NCBI GenBank assembly: GCA_008501765.1
Contig: QQUE01000007.1
Location: 542,186-606,185 of the forward strand
Direction of reading: 5' to 3'
From: Calditrichota bacterium
GTDB lineage: Bacteria; Zhuqueibacterota; Zhuqueibacteria; Zhuqueibacterales; Geothermadaptataceae
Length of the DNA: 64,000 nucleotides
Position numbers and translations under genes: made by a program. Positions 1-9,072 of this stretch are shown here, piece by piece; the stretch's first letter is position 1; each line of letters opens with the position of its first letter. The notes beneath the pieces are model-generated. The model did no database searches, was not told where the DNA came from, and saw only the letters and a list, made by a program, of their open reading frames with translations.

Positions 1-600
1 TGGAGGCTCGAGGTTTAAGTCATGTACGCCATTAAAATTGACATCTTCATCCGGGGTCACGACACCATCATTGTTAACATCTTCATCAATTCCCCAGATA
101 AATCCATAGTATCCGTCATTGAAATAACCGGGAAGTGGCGCCCATATTTGTTGATGATCCCGGTTTTTTGACTGCGCCGCGACAGAAGAATTACTTACAT
201 GGGCAAGGTGGGTATCGGTTAGAATTGGGAATTGAAGGCCATCACGCTGGTCTGGGACAACTTTGCTCCGGTACGGACTCATATCAGTGACATAAGCGCC
301 AATATAAAAGTTAAATGTATTCCCGTAACCAGCGCCTGCTCCGGAGGAACTGCCAGGCCAGCTTAACTGATGCCCCGGTGACAAACCGGCATCACCAAGA
401 TTGCCAATGTTCCACAAGGGCAAATAAACGAGGTTTCGGTCAAACAAACCTCGCGCCCAATAGCGGGCCCAATGCATCGGATGCACATCAAATTGTGTTC
501 CTGCAAGCTGGGCTTGTAAGCTGTCCGCAGATGCATAAAACAGAAACAAGCCGATCAATGCAGTTTTTATTGTATTGATTAATTTTTTAGATGAAAACAC
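1..600 (-). CDS. Secreted protein, N-terminal part (runs off window)
   Basis: The frame is open from a GTG at 600 to the first base of the window, giving 200 codons without the C-terminus. GTG is preceded by AGGAG about 7 bases upstream (608-612), which supports this start. The N-terminus is a signal peptide (hydrophobic ALIGLFLFYASA, then a likely cleavage near SLQA-QL). The visible mature part is unrecognised. At its end are Asp-rich stretches (DEDVNNDGVVTPDEDVNFNG) that look like calcium-binding or dockerin-like loops, common in secreted proteins of this group. It lies 80 bases downstream of the PorV-like gene and in the same direction, so it is probably the third gene of a TonB receptor/PorV/secreted protein unit. 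Function unknown. Confidence 0.75.
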   Translation of the reverse strand, partial: MFSSKKLINTIKTALIGLFLFYASADSLQAQLAGTQFDVHPMHWARYWARGLFDRNLVYLPLWNIGNLGDAGLSPGHQLSWPGSSSGAGAGYGNTFNFYIGAYVTDMSPYRSKVVPDQRDGLQFPILTDTHLAHVSNSSVAAQSKNRDHQQIWAPLPGYFNDGYYGFIWGIDEDVNNDGVVTPDEDVNFNGVHDLNLEPP

Positions 601-679
601 GAGATTTCTCCTGTTTTGAATCACTTTAAAGACTCGCATATTATTTCAATAAAATTGAACTATTCATGTTTTTTCCAGC

Positions 680-1777
680 TTAATAAGCGCTGATTCCAAC
701 AGTGAAACGATTTACATTGGAAAGAATACCCCAGTCTGCCCAGGCATAGTCGACTGTAATTGATGCAGATCCTAATATTTTATAATTGATCCCACCACCA
801 AGTGTCAATCCGTCTTCAGCCACATCCGAAAAAAGGGAGCGGTAACCAGCTCGTAAAAACACCATGTTATAGACGCGGGCTTCTAGTCCCAAATCGAGCG
901 TTTCGACGTCGTTGCTCGGATGATTCATATTGCTTGCAAAAGTGATGGAACTTTTGTCATTCAATTGTCGCTCGTAAGCCATTCCAAATCTGAATAAAAG
1001 TGGCAATGCAAAAGTCTGTGTTGCATAATTAATGGCAACATTGTTGTTATTGAAATATTTATCCCGGCGTCCATCCACATCTGCAATCGTTGTTAAATCG
1101 CGTCCGGAAAGTCCAATTTCCGGCCCAAGATTGCTTAAAGCGCCGCCAATCCGCAATCCTTTAAATGGAGTTTTAAACAAGATTGACAGATCGCCAGCGA
1201 CCGCAGAACCGTTTAAATGCCAAATATTTTCGTGAAAATATTTCACACCAAGGCCAACAGAAACCCGATCTGTAATCGCCAATGCCCAGTAAAGTCCAGC
1301 GACAAAATCCATTGCTGTATAAAATTCCCCGGTCCCCTCAGGCCGAAACACGGTTCGAACCGGATTCTCACCGTAATCGAGCATAGCAAGGTGAAATCCC
1401 AAAGCCGAACTATAGGCAGGTAAAGGAAGAACAAGGTCAATAGCGCTGAAATTTGTTCCGACAAACCATTCGGTCTGTGTGGCTTGCAGCGCAAAGCTCT
1501 TCATTTGCACGATTCCTGCAGGGTTCCAATACAGGGCTGAGGGATCGTCTGCGGTTGCGACAAAGGCGCCACCAAGCGCGACAGCACGTGAACCAACTCC
1601 GATTTCGAGCATGGCTGCTGCCGTCGTTCCTCTGCGGCTCACATCAGAACCGAACTCGAGTTCGGTTGGATCAACTTGAGCAAAGAGGCAGCTATCCCCA
1701 ATTGACAACATCACAATTGTGATTAAGATAGCGGGAAAAAACTTTATGGTTTTTTTTCTCATCATTTTTTCACTCAT
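680..1777 (-). CDS. PorV/PorQ-family outer-membrane protein
   Basis: This 365-residue protein has a signal peptide (to about residue 33, ending LFAQ). It then carries the hallmark N-terminal region of the PorV/PorQ (UPF0164-like) family: a GVGSRAVALGGAFVATADDP stretch followed by LYWNPAG. The rest is amphipathic beta strand ending in an aromatic residue, as expected of an outer-membrane barrel. In Bacteroidota, PorV is a T9SS shuttle and outer-membrane factor; here the role is inferred from family only. The gene begins 6 bases after the stop of the TonB-dependent receptor, so the two are probably co-transcribed. A second ATG four codons in is possible as the start. Confidence 0.85.
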   Translation of the reverse strand: MSEKMMRKKTIKFFPAILITIVMLSIGDSCLFAQVDPTELEFGSDVSRRGTTAAAMLEIGVGSRAVALGGAFVATADDPSALYWNPAGIVQMKSFALQATQTEWFVGTNFSAIDLVLPLPAYSSALGFHLAMLDYGENPVRTVFRPEGTGEFYTAMDFVAGLYWALAITDRVSVGLGVKYFHENIWHLNGSAVAGDLSILFKTPFKGLRIGGALSNLGPEIGLSGRDLTTIADVDGRRDKYFNNNNVAINYATQTFALPLLFRFGMAYERQLNDKSSITFASNMNHPSNDVETLDLGLEARVYNMVFLRAGYRSLFSDVAEDGLTLGGGINYKILGSASITVDYAWADWGILSNVNRFTVGISAY

Positions 1778-1783
1778 CTGGAG

Positions 1784-4696
1784 TTAAAATTCAAAGTTTA
1801 GACCGAATTGTATTAATCGAGGGCGTGAATACCAGGCAGGATTATAATTCGCCTCATCAAGCGTAAATTCACCCAGTTGTTCAATTCGATAATTTCTCAA
1901 CCGTTCTTGCTCTGGTAAGCGAGCAGCAGGCCCCGCCTGGCCAGTGATTGAATTAACCGTATTTTCATCAAGATGATTAAACAGATTAAACACATTCGCA
2001 TAAATTCCCCACCGCATTCCGGAATATTTAAATGTTTTTAACGCTTTCAAATCAACTGTCCAGCGCAGTGGTTTTCGCCCAGTATTATCCCACCAGCCGG
2101 AGGGCACGGTGATACTCGGATTAAGTGTTGCCGGTGAGTAGGGCAAGCCTGATCCGAACTGTCCTAACATGGTAAAATTCCAACTTGGCGCCGGACGCCA
2201 GCTTGCTGATCCGTTCAGTGAATGGGTTTGATCCCAATTAAGGAAATTTATCCGTTTTGTTGCCAGGGTATAAGCACCTTTTCCCGGCCCGGAGAGAATT
2301 TGCACATCAACCGCTGCGTTGGGTGACGATGCTGTCCCCTTTGCTACCATGTAGGTATAGTCAATTCCGGCATTGAATTTTCCATCGGACGCACGATAAT
2401 CGAATGCCATTGTCACACCCGAGGAATTGCCGTATTCTTTATTGATGTAGCGGCTGAAAGTCGTTGCGTTGCTGAGGGTTAAAATTTCAAGACCTAATAA
2501 ATCCCGGATATCTTTATAAAAAACAGACAATTCCATTCCAACTCCATCTGCCAGCTCTTGTTGCAATCCAATTTCATATTGAATTGTTTTTTCAGGTTTC
2601 AGATTTGGATTTCCGATCGTCGTATTCGCAATACTGAATTGATTATAGTGCCGTAACACCGGATTTTCATACATCTTTTCGTAACTCGGGGTTTGGAAAA
2701 AATGTCCGTATGACAGCCGCAAGGCGCCTTTGGCCGAGATTGGAAAAGACAAGCCAAATCGTGGACTGAGCTGGTATTTATCTTTCGCCTGTTTATAATA
2801 TTCATCAGCACCAACGAATTCCGGAAAAACGATGCTGTAATCAGGTGCATAGCGATCTTTCGGCTGAAAAACATCCAACCGCAAGCCACCGTTAAAAATG
2901 ATTTCTCCCATACTCAAAGTTGTCTGAAAATAGCCAGCAGCTTCAACTGGATAACGGTCATAATCTACATAAAACTGGTCATCAGCAGCACTATCCGCAT
3001 GTGTCTCGCGCAGCCTGAGATTTCCATATTCATAATCTCGTGTTGCATCCCGGAAATGCTCCCATGTAAGTTCAAGTCCAATAATTTCAGATTGCAGGTA
3101 GGGGAACTGCAGCGTTTCATAACCCAGCATTTCCCGCATCGGTGAGTTTTTATAGTGGATGTGATATTTTTTAGCTTCAAAACCTGTTTTTATCTCGAGA
3201 ACATTGTTGAGTTGCCAGGTAATATCCCCATTGACCAAATTGATCGATTGATCGAACCAATGGCGATTCCAGGAGGCTATGCCACCAAAATCGTACCCGG
3301 TATTTAGTCCGGGATCCCACGCATTCACAGCGGTAGTTTGATAACGCGGATCAAGTGGGTCCTCATACATATAGTCTTTGTCATTATTTTCTTGCAAAGA
3401 ATAACGCAAACTATAAAACAGATTCTCCATGGGTGCATGAGTTAAAACAACCAAATGCGTCATATTATCAGTTAAATTGGTTATCATGCCCTCCGGAGCA
3501 AATCGCCAACTATTGCTGTAACCCTGACCTTCAGTCGTACTGTAAAAAATATTATAGGCGAGAGTAAGTGAGGGTTTCGGCTGGTACACAAGCTTGGTAT
3601 TGATGTTTATCGTTTTATCCCATTCCATATGGTCAATCTCACCATTGCCCGTGTGCAAAGAATCCGGCAGAGGAATTACCAGCGGATCATCGGGGTCGAA
3701 AGCTGCGCGATACCACTCACGATAAACTTCGATTTCCCAGCCATCTTCGGGGCGGTAGCGTTGCTCGCCGTTCAACCATCCTTTTGAATCAACGATGCGA
3801 CCATTGACATAAAAACCAAGTTTTCCAAGTTTTTGTGGAAACGGAAGCGGTCCGGAAAATGAAAATTTAAGTTCTGTTTCATCGGTTGGATCATAAGTAT
3901 CGAGTCCAATATATTGTGGTTTGTTCGGTGAGTAGTATCCACCAATAATGGCATCGAAAGTTGTTGCAAATTTATTTTCAGGGACTTTTGTTACGATATT
4001 GATAATCCCGGATTGAGCGGAGCCATATTCGGCGTTAAATGTCCCGGAAATAACCTGCAGTTCTTTGATGAAGTTGTTTTCTATATTAACATTGGATCCA
4101 CCACCCTGATTAAAAGTATTGGTAACTGGAACCCCGTCAATGAGATAAGCGACCTCTCGGGAACGACCGCCACGAAAGTGCAATGCACCACCGGCATCCG
4201 CAATAACCCCTGCTTGCAATTGCACAATTTCACTCATTGTTGAAACCGGTAACGCATCGATCTCTTCCTGGCCAACATAGGATGCCGTATTTGTACGGTC
4301 AAATTCGACAGCCTCACGCTCTGCGACTACTGTAACTTCCTCCCCTTCAATGACAGTTTCTTCCAATTCGGCGGTTACTTTTACTGATCGATCTGTGAAA
4401 ACACGAATTTCCGTGATATTGGCGGTTCGGTAACCAATCATTGAGACGCGCAGCGTGTATGTGCCCGGTGCAAGATTGATGATGAGAAAATGTCCATCAA
4501 CATTTGTTGCAGCTCCCATGCTTGTGCCAGCGACAATGACATTGGCCCCGGGCAATACCTGCCCGGATTTCTTGTCAATGACGACACCTGATATCTTTCC
4601 AGTCGTGCCCGCAGGCATATTATTTACGCAGAACAGGCTCAATATCAAAAAAAGAACATTGAAACACATTAGGTTGAAACGATTCATACAATTCAT
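1784..4696 (-). CDS. TonB-dependent receptor with carboxypeptidase-regulatory N-domain
   Basis: This 970-residue outer-membrane receptor has a signal peptide. A CarboxypepD_reg-like beta-sandwich follows at about residues 33-115 (GKISGVVIDKKSGQVLPGAN ... NVDGHFLI). A plug domain covers about 135-245, with the typical LHFRGGRSREVAYLIDGVPV and SGTFNAEYGSAQSGIINIVT motifs. The remainder is a 22-strand-type barrel ending in FGLNFEF. Such receptors import or bind large substrates at the outer membrane using TonB energy. It lies downstream of a LacI-type regulator and upstream of a PorV-like gene, so a carbohydrate-linked substrate is plausible but unproven. No SusD partner is seen, so it is not a standard SusCD pair. 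Start at 4696 (GAGGAT upstream) or three codons later. Confidence 0.9.
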   Translation of the reverse strand: MNCMNRFNLMCFNVLFLILSLFCVNNMPAGTTGKISGVVIDKKSGQVLPGANVIVAGTSMGAATNVDGHFLIINLAPGTYTLRVSMIGYRTANITEIRVFTDRSVKVTAELEETVIEGEEVTVVAEREAVEFDRTNTASYVGQEEIDALPVSTMSEIVQLQAGVIADAGGALHFRGGRSREVAYLIDGVPVTNTFNQGGGSNVNIENNFIKELQVISGTFNAEYGSAQSGIINIVTKVPENKFATTFDAIIGGYYSPNKPQYIGLDTYDPTDETELKFSFSGPLPFPQKLGKLGFYVNGRIVDSKGWLNGEQRYRPEDGWEIEVYREWYRAAFDPDDPLVIPLPDSLHTGNGEIDHMEWDKTININTKLVYQPKPSLTLAYNIFYSTTEGQGYSNSWRFAPEGMITNLTDNMTHLVVLTHAPMENLFYSLRYSLQENNDKDYMYEDPLDPRYQTTAVNAWDPGLNTGYDFGGIASWNRHWFDQSINLVNGDITWQLNNVLEIKTGFEAKKYHIHYKNSPMREMLGYETLQFPYLQSEIIGLELTWEHFRDATRDYEYGNLRLRETHADSAADDQFYVDYDRYPVEAAGYFQTTLSMGEIIFNGGLRLDVFQPKDRYAPDYSIVFPEFVGADEYYKQAKDKYQLSPRFGLSFPISAKGALRLSYGHFFQTPSYEKMYENPVLRHYNQFSIANTTIGNPNLKPEKTIQYEIGLQQELADGVGMELSVFYKDIRDLLGLEILTLSNATTFSRYINKEYGNSSGVTMAFDYRASDGKFNAGIDYTYMVAKGTASSPNAAVDVQILSGPGKGAYTLATKRINFLNWDQTHSLNGSASWRPAPSWNFTMLGQFGSGLPYSPATLNPSITVPSGWWDNTGRKPLRWTVDLKALKTFKYSGMRWGIYANVFNLFNHLDENTVNSITGQAGPAARLPEQERLRNYRIEQLGEFTLDEANYNPAWYSRPRLIQFGLNFEF

Positions 4697-4796
4697 CTGG
4701 AATTATCCTCAATGAAAAATGATATTTGTTTCTTTTAACTCATATCCGGTTAAAAATTAAAATTGGTAATTTTTAAAATAAAGGAGGCGCAAATAA

Positions 4797-5837
4797 TCAA
4801 TTATAATAAGAACCTGAGCTCAGATTCAGTTGTACTTTATCAAGGCTACTACAGGATTCACCGACAATTAACTCGGGTTTTAAAGTTACTTTCTGAATAT
4901 TTTTAAAACCCGTTTTTTCAATTTTACCAATGAGGAGCATGGCTGCATTCGTCGCAATAAATTCTACAGGTTGGGAAATGCATGTTATCTTCGGTCTAAT
5001 GATATCATTCGAAGGCAATTTGTCGAACGCCACTATGGAGATATCATCAGGAATATTTAAATTTAAATCGTAGGCTGCTTTTATCGCACCCACGCTTATA
5101 AGGTTATTGCCAAGAAAAAATGCTGTGGGTGGGTCGGGAAGTTTTAAAATTTCCAGAGCAACTTCGTAACCGGCATGCTGAACCGGAGCACATTCCTTAA
5201 TGTAACGCGGATCAATTTGAATATTATGTTGGGTGAGTGCTTTCCGATAACCGCGATTGCGTTCGGCATAGGGAAAAAGATGTCCGGGGCCATTTATGAA
5301 GCCGATCTTTTTGTGTCCTAACTTGATAAGGTGTTCGACTGCTAACAACGCTCCGGAACAATGATCAACTGTAATGTAGTCCGTTTCAACATCATCAAAT
5401 TTTCTATCAACTAATACAAAAGGAGTTTTGGTCTTTTTAAGACGAATGGCGGAGTTTGAGGAAATTGGGAAAATGATTACACCATCTACTTTGCGAGTTA
5501 GTAACAGATCAAGATATTCGCTTTCCTTTTGGCTGTCTTCCTCAGAATTGCAAAGCAGGATATTAAAATTCAGGTAACTCATATACCCTTCGATGGTATG
5601 AATACAACTGCTAAAAAATGGGTTTTTAATATCCGGAATGATGACGCCAATAATGTAGGATTTGTTCATCGCTAAAGATTTTGCAATTTTATTTGGCTGG
5701 TAATTCAGCTCCTTCATTGCTGTGATAATCTTCAGTTTTGTTTTTTCGGATACTTTCTGAGGTGTGTTCAAGTAGCGTGAAACTGACATTGCCGATACGT
5801 GCGCATGCTTGGCAATATCATTAATTTTAACAGCCAT
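4797..5837 (-). CDS. LacI-family transcriptional regulator
   Basis: The protein has an N-terminal LacI helix-turn-helix (INDIAKHAHVSAMSVSRYLN, residues about 4-23, followed by the hinge-helix region NKIAKSLA). A periplasmic-binding-protein-like sensor domain follows from about residue 58 (IGVIIPDIKNPFF, VDGVIIFP, GHKKIGFINGP). Its 346 residues are normal for the family. The ATG at 5837 is chosen because GGGAGAG lies just upstream; an upstream TTG at 5849 is in frame but less likely. A perfect palindrome ATGTTAGACTAACAT (5851-5865) sits immediately 5' of the ribosome-binding site and suggests autoregulation. Position next to a DUF1080 glycan-hydrolase-like gene and a TonB receptor suggests a sugar ligand; this is inference. 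Confidence 0.93.
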   Translation of the reverse strand: MAVKINDIAKHAHVSAMSVSRYLNTPQKVSEKTKLKIITAMKELNYQPNKIAKSLAMNKSYIIGVIIPDIKNPFFSSCIHTIEGYMSYLNFNILLCNSEEDSQKESEYLDLLLTRKVDGVIIFPISSNSAIRLKKTKTPFVLVDRKFDDVETDYITVDHCSGALLAVEHLIKLGHKKIGFINGPGHLFPYAERNRGYRKALTQHNIQIDPRYIKECAPVQHAGYEVALEILKLPDPPTAFFLGNNLISVGAIKAAYDLNLNIPDDISIVAFDKLPSNDIIRPKITCISQPVEFIATNAAMLLIGKIEKTGFKNIQKVTLKPELIVGESCSSLDKVQLNLSSGSYYN

Positions 5838-5850
5838 TCTCTCTCCCAAA

Positions 5851-5865
5851 ATGTTAGACTAACAT
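5851..5865. promoter_or_regulatory. Putative LacI-family operator
   Basis: ATGTTAGACTAACAT is a perfect 15-base palindrome around a central A. It lies directly upstream of the ribosome-binding site of the LacI-type gene. A close variant and a shorter perfect palindrome occur upstream of the DUF1080 gene at 7344-7368. The assignment to this regulator is inference from position and shared sequence. Confidence 0.5.
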
Positions 5866-6072
5866 AATAATAACATTTATTCTGTACTTGTCAAGGAGAA
5901 TTAAATCTTAGAAATCATGCAACTTTGAACCTATTTTTACTTTTCCAGCCAATAAAAATATGAATATTACTATCAATCTTTTATTTCATCAACCAACACA
6001 TTCGTACTATCGATAAACATTTTAACAAATTAACCGCTTTACTAACATTTCAAATGGATGAAAGTAACAATT

Positions 6073-7146
6073 TCAATCGCTGCGTGTTGCTCTGTGTGTA
6101 TAGCCGGTGAAAGTGTAATCCAGTGCGGCAGGAATACCATTCTCACCAAAAATAAACTTCACTTCAATCGCGGTGAATCGGGCAGAGAATAATTCATTTG
6201 ATTGTGGAATCAACTCAAACCGCCGGGAACCATGCGCTAAAATCCAAAGCGTGTCATCTTCAATGAAAATCTGATGCTCACCTTTTTCTTCCTTTTTATA
6301 GGTCCCAACATATTTTTGCAGCGCTTCGGTACTTAATGTCACTTTAGGCGTAATTGCTGAAGCTGGATTTAAGGGAATTTCTTCCAATTCTCGAATCCAG
6401 ATATTTCGATAACGTACAGGATTACCATGATCCTGCAATGACAGGGGCAATTTATCCGGGTGGTTTTTATAGACGCGGTATTTTTTCCAGTCGGTTTCAC
6501 CCCAAAGAGTCACGTTATCCTGCACGAGAACACCGTTGTGAAAAACGGTCATTCTGGCTTTTTTTGTAAGTTGTCCCAAATTGTTAAATCGGGGGCGGTG
6601 AAAAACAATGTCATAGGCTTGCCATTCACCGGCGGGACGGGCGGCATTTACTGCCGGTGGATACTGGCCGTAAACAGCAGCAGCCTGACCATCGGGATAA
6701 GTTATATTGTTATAGGAATCAAGAACTTGTACTTCATAACGTCCCATGAGAAAAACACCGCTGTTTCCCCTTCCCTGGGATTGGCCTGTTGCTGGAGTCG
6801 GAGCCATCCATTCCACATGTAGCTGGACATCTCCAAAACTTTGTTTCGTTTTAATATAGCCACTTCCTTTTACGCACTCGAAATAATCTTCTTTGCATAC
6901 CCATTTCGTCGGTTGACCATTCATGCCGACCCATTTTGTAATATCATCCTGTCCCGAAAATAGCACAACAGCATCGGAAGGTGCGGTGATTGGTAAAAAT
7001 TGAGTGGGCGGTGTCACTATCGGCGGCTGCGGGCGATTTAAATCATGCACCCGCCATTGAGCTCCCATCTGCGCATACAAAATACACGGAGAAAGTAACA
7101 GGAATATCTGGGAAATTAAGAATCGACGGAAGGAATAAATGTGCAT
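6073..7146 (-). CDS. DUF1080 (3-keto-disaccharide hydrolase-like) secreted protein
   Basis: Residues about 40-255 match the DUF1080/PF06439 concanavalin-like fold: VVLFSGQDDITKWVG, GRGNSGVFLMGRYEVQVLDS, GEWQAYDIVFHRPRF, ARMTVFHNGVLVQ and LQDHGNPVRYRNIWIREL. Members include 3-keto-disaccharide and other glycan hydrolases. The last ~90 residues form an extra beta-rich domain of the type often attached to such enzymes (LQKYVGTYKKEEKGEH). A signal peptide spans the first ~25 residues, so the protein is exported. The ATG at 7146 has AAGGAA just upstream; a TTG at 7170 is in frame but poorer. It is upstream of and co-oriented with the LacI regulator, and operator-like palindromes lie about 200 bases 5'. 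The substrate is not predictable from this sequence. Confidence 0.87.
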   Translation of the reverse strand: MHIYSFRRFLISQIFLLLSPCILYAQMGAQWRVHDLNRPQPPIVTPPTQFLPITAPSDAVVLFSGQDDITKWVGMNGQPTKWVCKEDYFECVKGSGYIKTKQSFGDVQLHVEWMAPTPATGQSQGRGNSGVFLMGRYEVQVLDSYNNITYPDGQAAAVYGQYPPAVNAARPAGEWQAYDIVFHRPRFNNLGQLTKKARMTVFHNGVLVQDNVTLWGETDWKKYRVYKNHPDKLPLSLQDHGNPVRYRNIWIRELEEIPLNPASAITPKVTLSTEALQKYVGTYKKEEKGEHQIFIEDDTLWILAHGSRRFELIPQSNELFSARFTAIEVKFIFGENGIPAALDYTFTGYTHRATRSD

Positions 7147-7343
7147 TTTATTTTCCTTACAAATTAACAAATTTTAATGGCGGCCTTTAAAATGTACCAG
7201 GGTCGAAGGAAGGATATCTATGGATGCAAAGATAACAAAAAATCAAAACATGTGGTTAATAAAGGCATATTTTTAATCGAATGCAAATGTTTGCATTAGG
7301 AAATTATGATTTTTTACAATTCATTTTAATAGTATTTGCTAAA

Positions 7344-7368
7344 ATGGTAAGCTAACATGTTATAACAT
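7344..7368. promoter_or_regulatory. Operator-like palindromes upstream of the DUF1080 gene
   Basis: ATGGTAAGCTAACAT (7344-7358) matches 12 of 15 positions of the palindrome in front of the LacI-type gene. It overlaps a perfect 12-base palindrome ATGTTATAACAT (7357-7368). Both lie in the 394-base gap between the divergent DUF1080 (minus) and NHL lipoprotein (plus) genes. No other gene or convincing promoter was seen in this gap. Control by the neighbouring LacI-type protein is inferred. Confidence 0.42.
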
Positions 7369-7540
7369 AATAAATTGAACACACCTATTTTTCCGTTTTA
7401 GGTTGCGCCTGATTAAACCGTCACAACATCCCGCTATTTTAAATAAAAATTCGCAACAAGTGACGAATAAAATAAGGCTTAAGGTGAAAAATCCCGATAA
7501 AAAACCAAACACCACTTAAATAAAAATAGAGAGTTACCGG

Positions 7541-9070
7541 GTGAAAAGATATTCTTGTTTTATCGTTAGTCTGTTTTTTTTTGTCATAATAATCGCATGT
7601 AAAAAGGATCCGGCAAGTCCGAAAGATAAACCACCTCACGTATCGCTTTCTCTGGCGAATGAGCAGCCTTCTGTGTTGCTGCCGGAAAATCAAATTTCCA
7701 TTTTAGTAGAAATAACCGACGAAGATGAACTGGATTCTATCGAGGTAAAGTGGTCAGCCAGTGCCGGAACATTTGTCTCCTCATCAAAAACCGGCGCTAT
7801 TTGGCAAGCCTCAAAAACTCCCGGCATTTATGCAATCCGAGTCGAAGGGATCGATTTAAAAAGGCAGTCAGGCGAGGATTCCTTGCTCGTCTCCGTTGGA
7901 AATCGTGCCCCGAATATATTAACATTGACACCTGAAAACTCAGCCGTTGTTCTTGGGAATCTGGCCTCATTCGCAACCACAGCATCCGATTCCGATGCCC
8001 ATGTTTTGGATTATTCCTGGAAGGCGAGCGCTGGTGAAATTCAACAGGAAAATGAAAATTCGATCGTTTGGCTTGCGCCGCAGGAGCCGGCATATTGCCA
8101 AATCTATCTCGAAGTCGCCGATGCTTTCGGAGGGATCGCCCACGATACTGCCCATGTGGTGGTGTATCGCGAGGCAGGTTCGGCGTGGGTAGCCGATACC
8201 GGTAACAATCGTGTTTTGAAATTATCGGCCGATGGAGATGTCCTTATCACAAAAACTGGTTTTATCTCACCAAATAAAATTAAAATTGATGCCATACGGC
8301 GCTCAACATGGATCCTTGATTTTGCTTTGAGAAACCTCACACTGTTAAATCTTGAAGGTGAAAACAAAGCCGTGTTTGAAGATCTCGGCGGCCCCGCCGA
8401 CCTCAGTGTAATGCAGGTGAATGGCAATATTTGGGTCGTGGAAACAGATTCAAATCGTGTTGTGGAAATCTCAAATGACGGCAAAAATCTGGTGCGGCAA
8501 TTCCTGGGATTTAATCACCCATCAGCTATCGGACTGGACCAGCGGTCCGGGGGAATTTATATCGCCAACACGGGAAATCACGAAATAGTGATGCTGCAAA
8601 CAAACACGCCAAATAAATATGATATAAAAACGACAGATACTTTTCATACAACTTTTCGTGAATTTGATACACCTGTTGCTTTAGATGTCGATTTGCACAC
8701 CCAGGAAGTCTGGATTGTCGACAACTTTCTCGAATCTGTGATGACAATTAAGGAAGACCAGCTTTTTAATATCGGCGTATCCGGGTTGCGTCTGCCAAAA
8801 TCGGTTGCCATCGATAATACAACGCGAACTGCGTGGATCGCAGACACGGGCAATGGTCGAATAGTCAAAATAAACAAAAATGGGATCATCTCCGAAGTTA
8901 CCGGCTTTTTGTTGCCACACGCTATTGCTGTTGATCCGAACGATGGCAATCTGTGGGTCGCAGATACAGAAAATGATCGCATTGTGAAATGTGCCCCCAA
9001 CGGAGAAAAATTATTTACAGTTTATGGATTCAGTTCGCCTCAGGGAATAACAATAAATCCGGGACAATAA
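7541..9070 (+). CDS. NHL-repeat beta-propeller lipoprotein
   Basis: The 509-residue protein begins with a lipoprotein signal (FFFVIIIACKK; lipidated Cys about residue 20), so it should be anchored to a membrane on the extracytoplasmic side. Residues about 30-210 look like two Ig/PKD-like sandwiches (KPPHVSLSLANEQPSVLLPE; NRAPNILTLTPENSAVVLGN). From about 215 there are about seven NHL-type blades, such as AWVADTGNNRVLKLSADGDV, AWIADTGNGRIVKINKNG and LWVADTENDRIVKCAPNG, which would close a propeller. NHL propellers bind proteins or ligands; no enzyme motif is visible. The GTG start is preceded by a weak AGAGAG. It is followed after 2 bases by the PEGA-domain gene, implying co-transcription. Confidence 0.85.
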   Translation: MKRYSCFIVSLFFFVIIIACKKDPASPKDKPPHVSLSLANEQPSVLLPENQISILVEITDEDELDSIEVKWSASAGTFVSSSKTGAIWQASKTPGIYAIRVEGIDLKRQSGEDSLLVSVGNRAPNILTLTPENSAVVLGNLASFATTASDSDAHVLDYSWKASAGEIQQENENSIVWLAPQEPAYCQIYLEVADAFGGIAHDTAHVVVYREAGSAWVADTGNNRVLKLSADGDVLITKTGFISPNKIKIDAIRRSTWILDFALRNLTLLNLEGENKAVFEDLGGPADLSVMQVNGNIWVVETDSNRVVEISNDGKNLVRQFLGFNHPSAIGLDQRSGGIYIANTGNHEIVMLQTNTPNKYDIKTTDTFHTTFREFDTPVALDVDLHTQEVWIVDNFLESVMTIKEDQLFNIGVSGLRLPKSVAIDNTTRTAWIADTGNGRIVKINKNGIISEVTGFLLPHAIAVDPNDGNLWVADTENDRIVKCAPNGEKLFTVYGFSSPQGITINPGQ

Positions 9071-9072
9071 CC

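Noticed and set aside
315..578. Plus-strand 87-residue frame
   Set aside because: It is opposite the secreted protein at 1-600, which has a signal peptide and ribosome-binding site.
1340..1365. CGGTTCGAACCGG as a tRNA T-arm
   Set aside because: It lies within the PorV-like coding sequence and no cloverleaf can be built around it; no tRNA or rRNA was recognised in the window.
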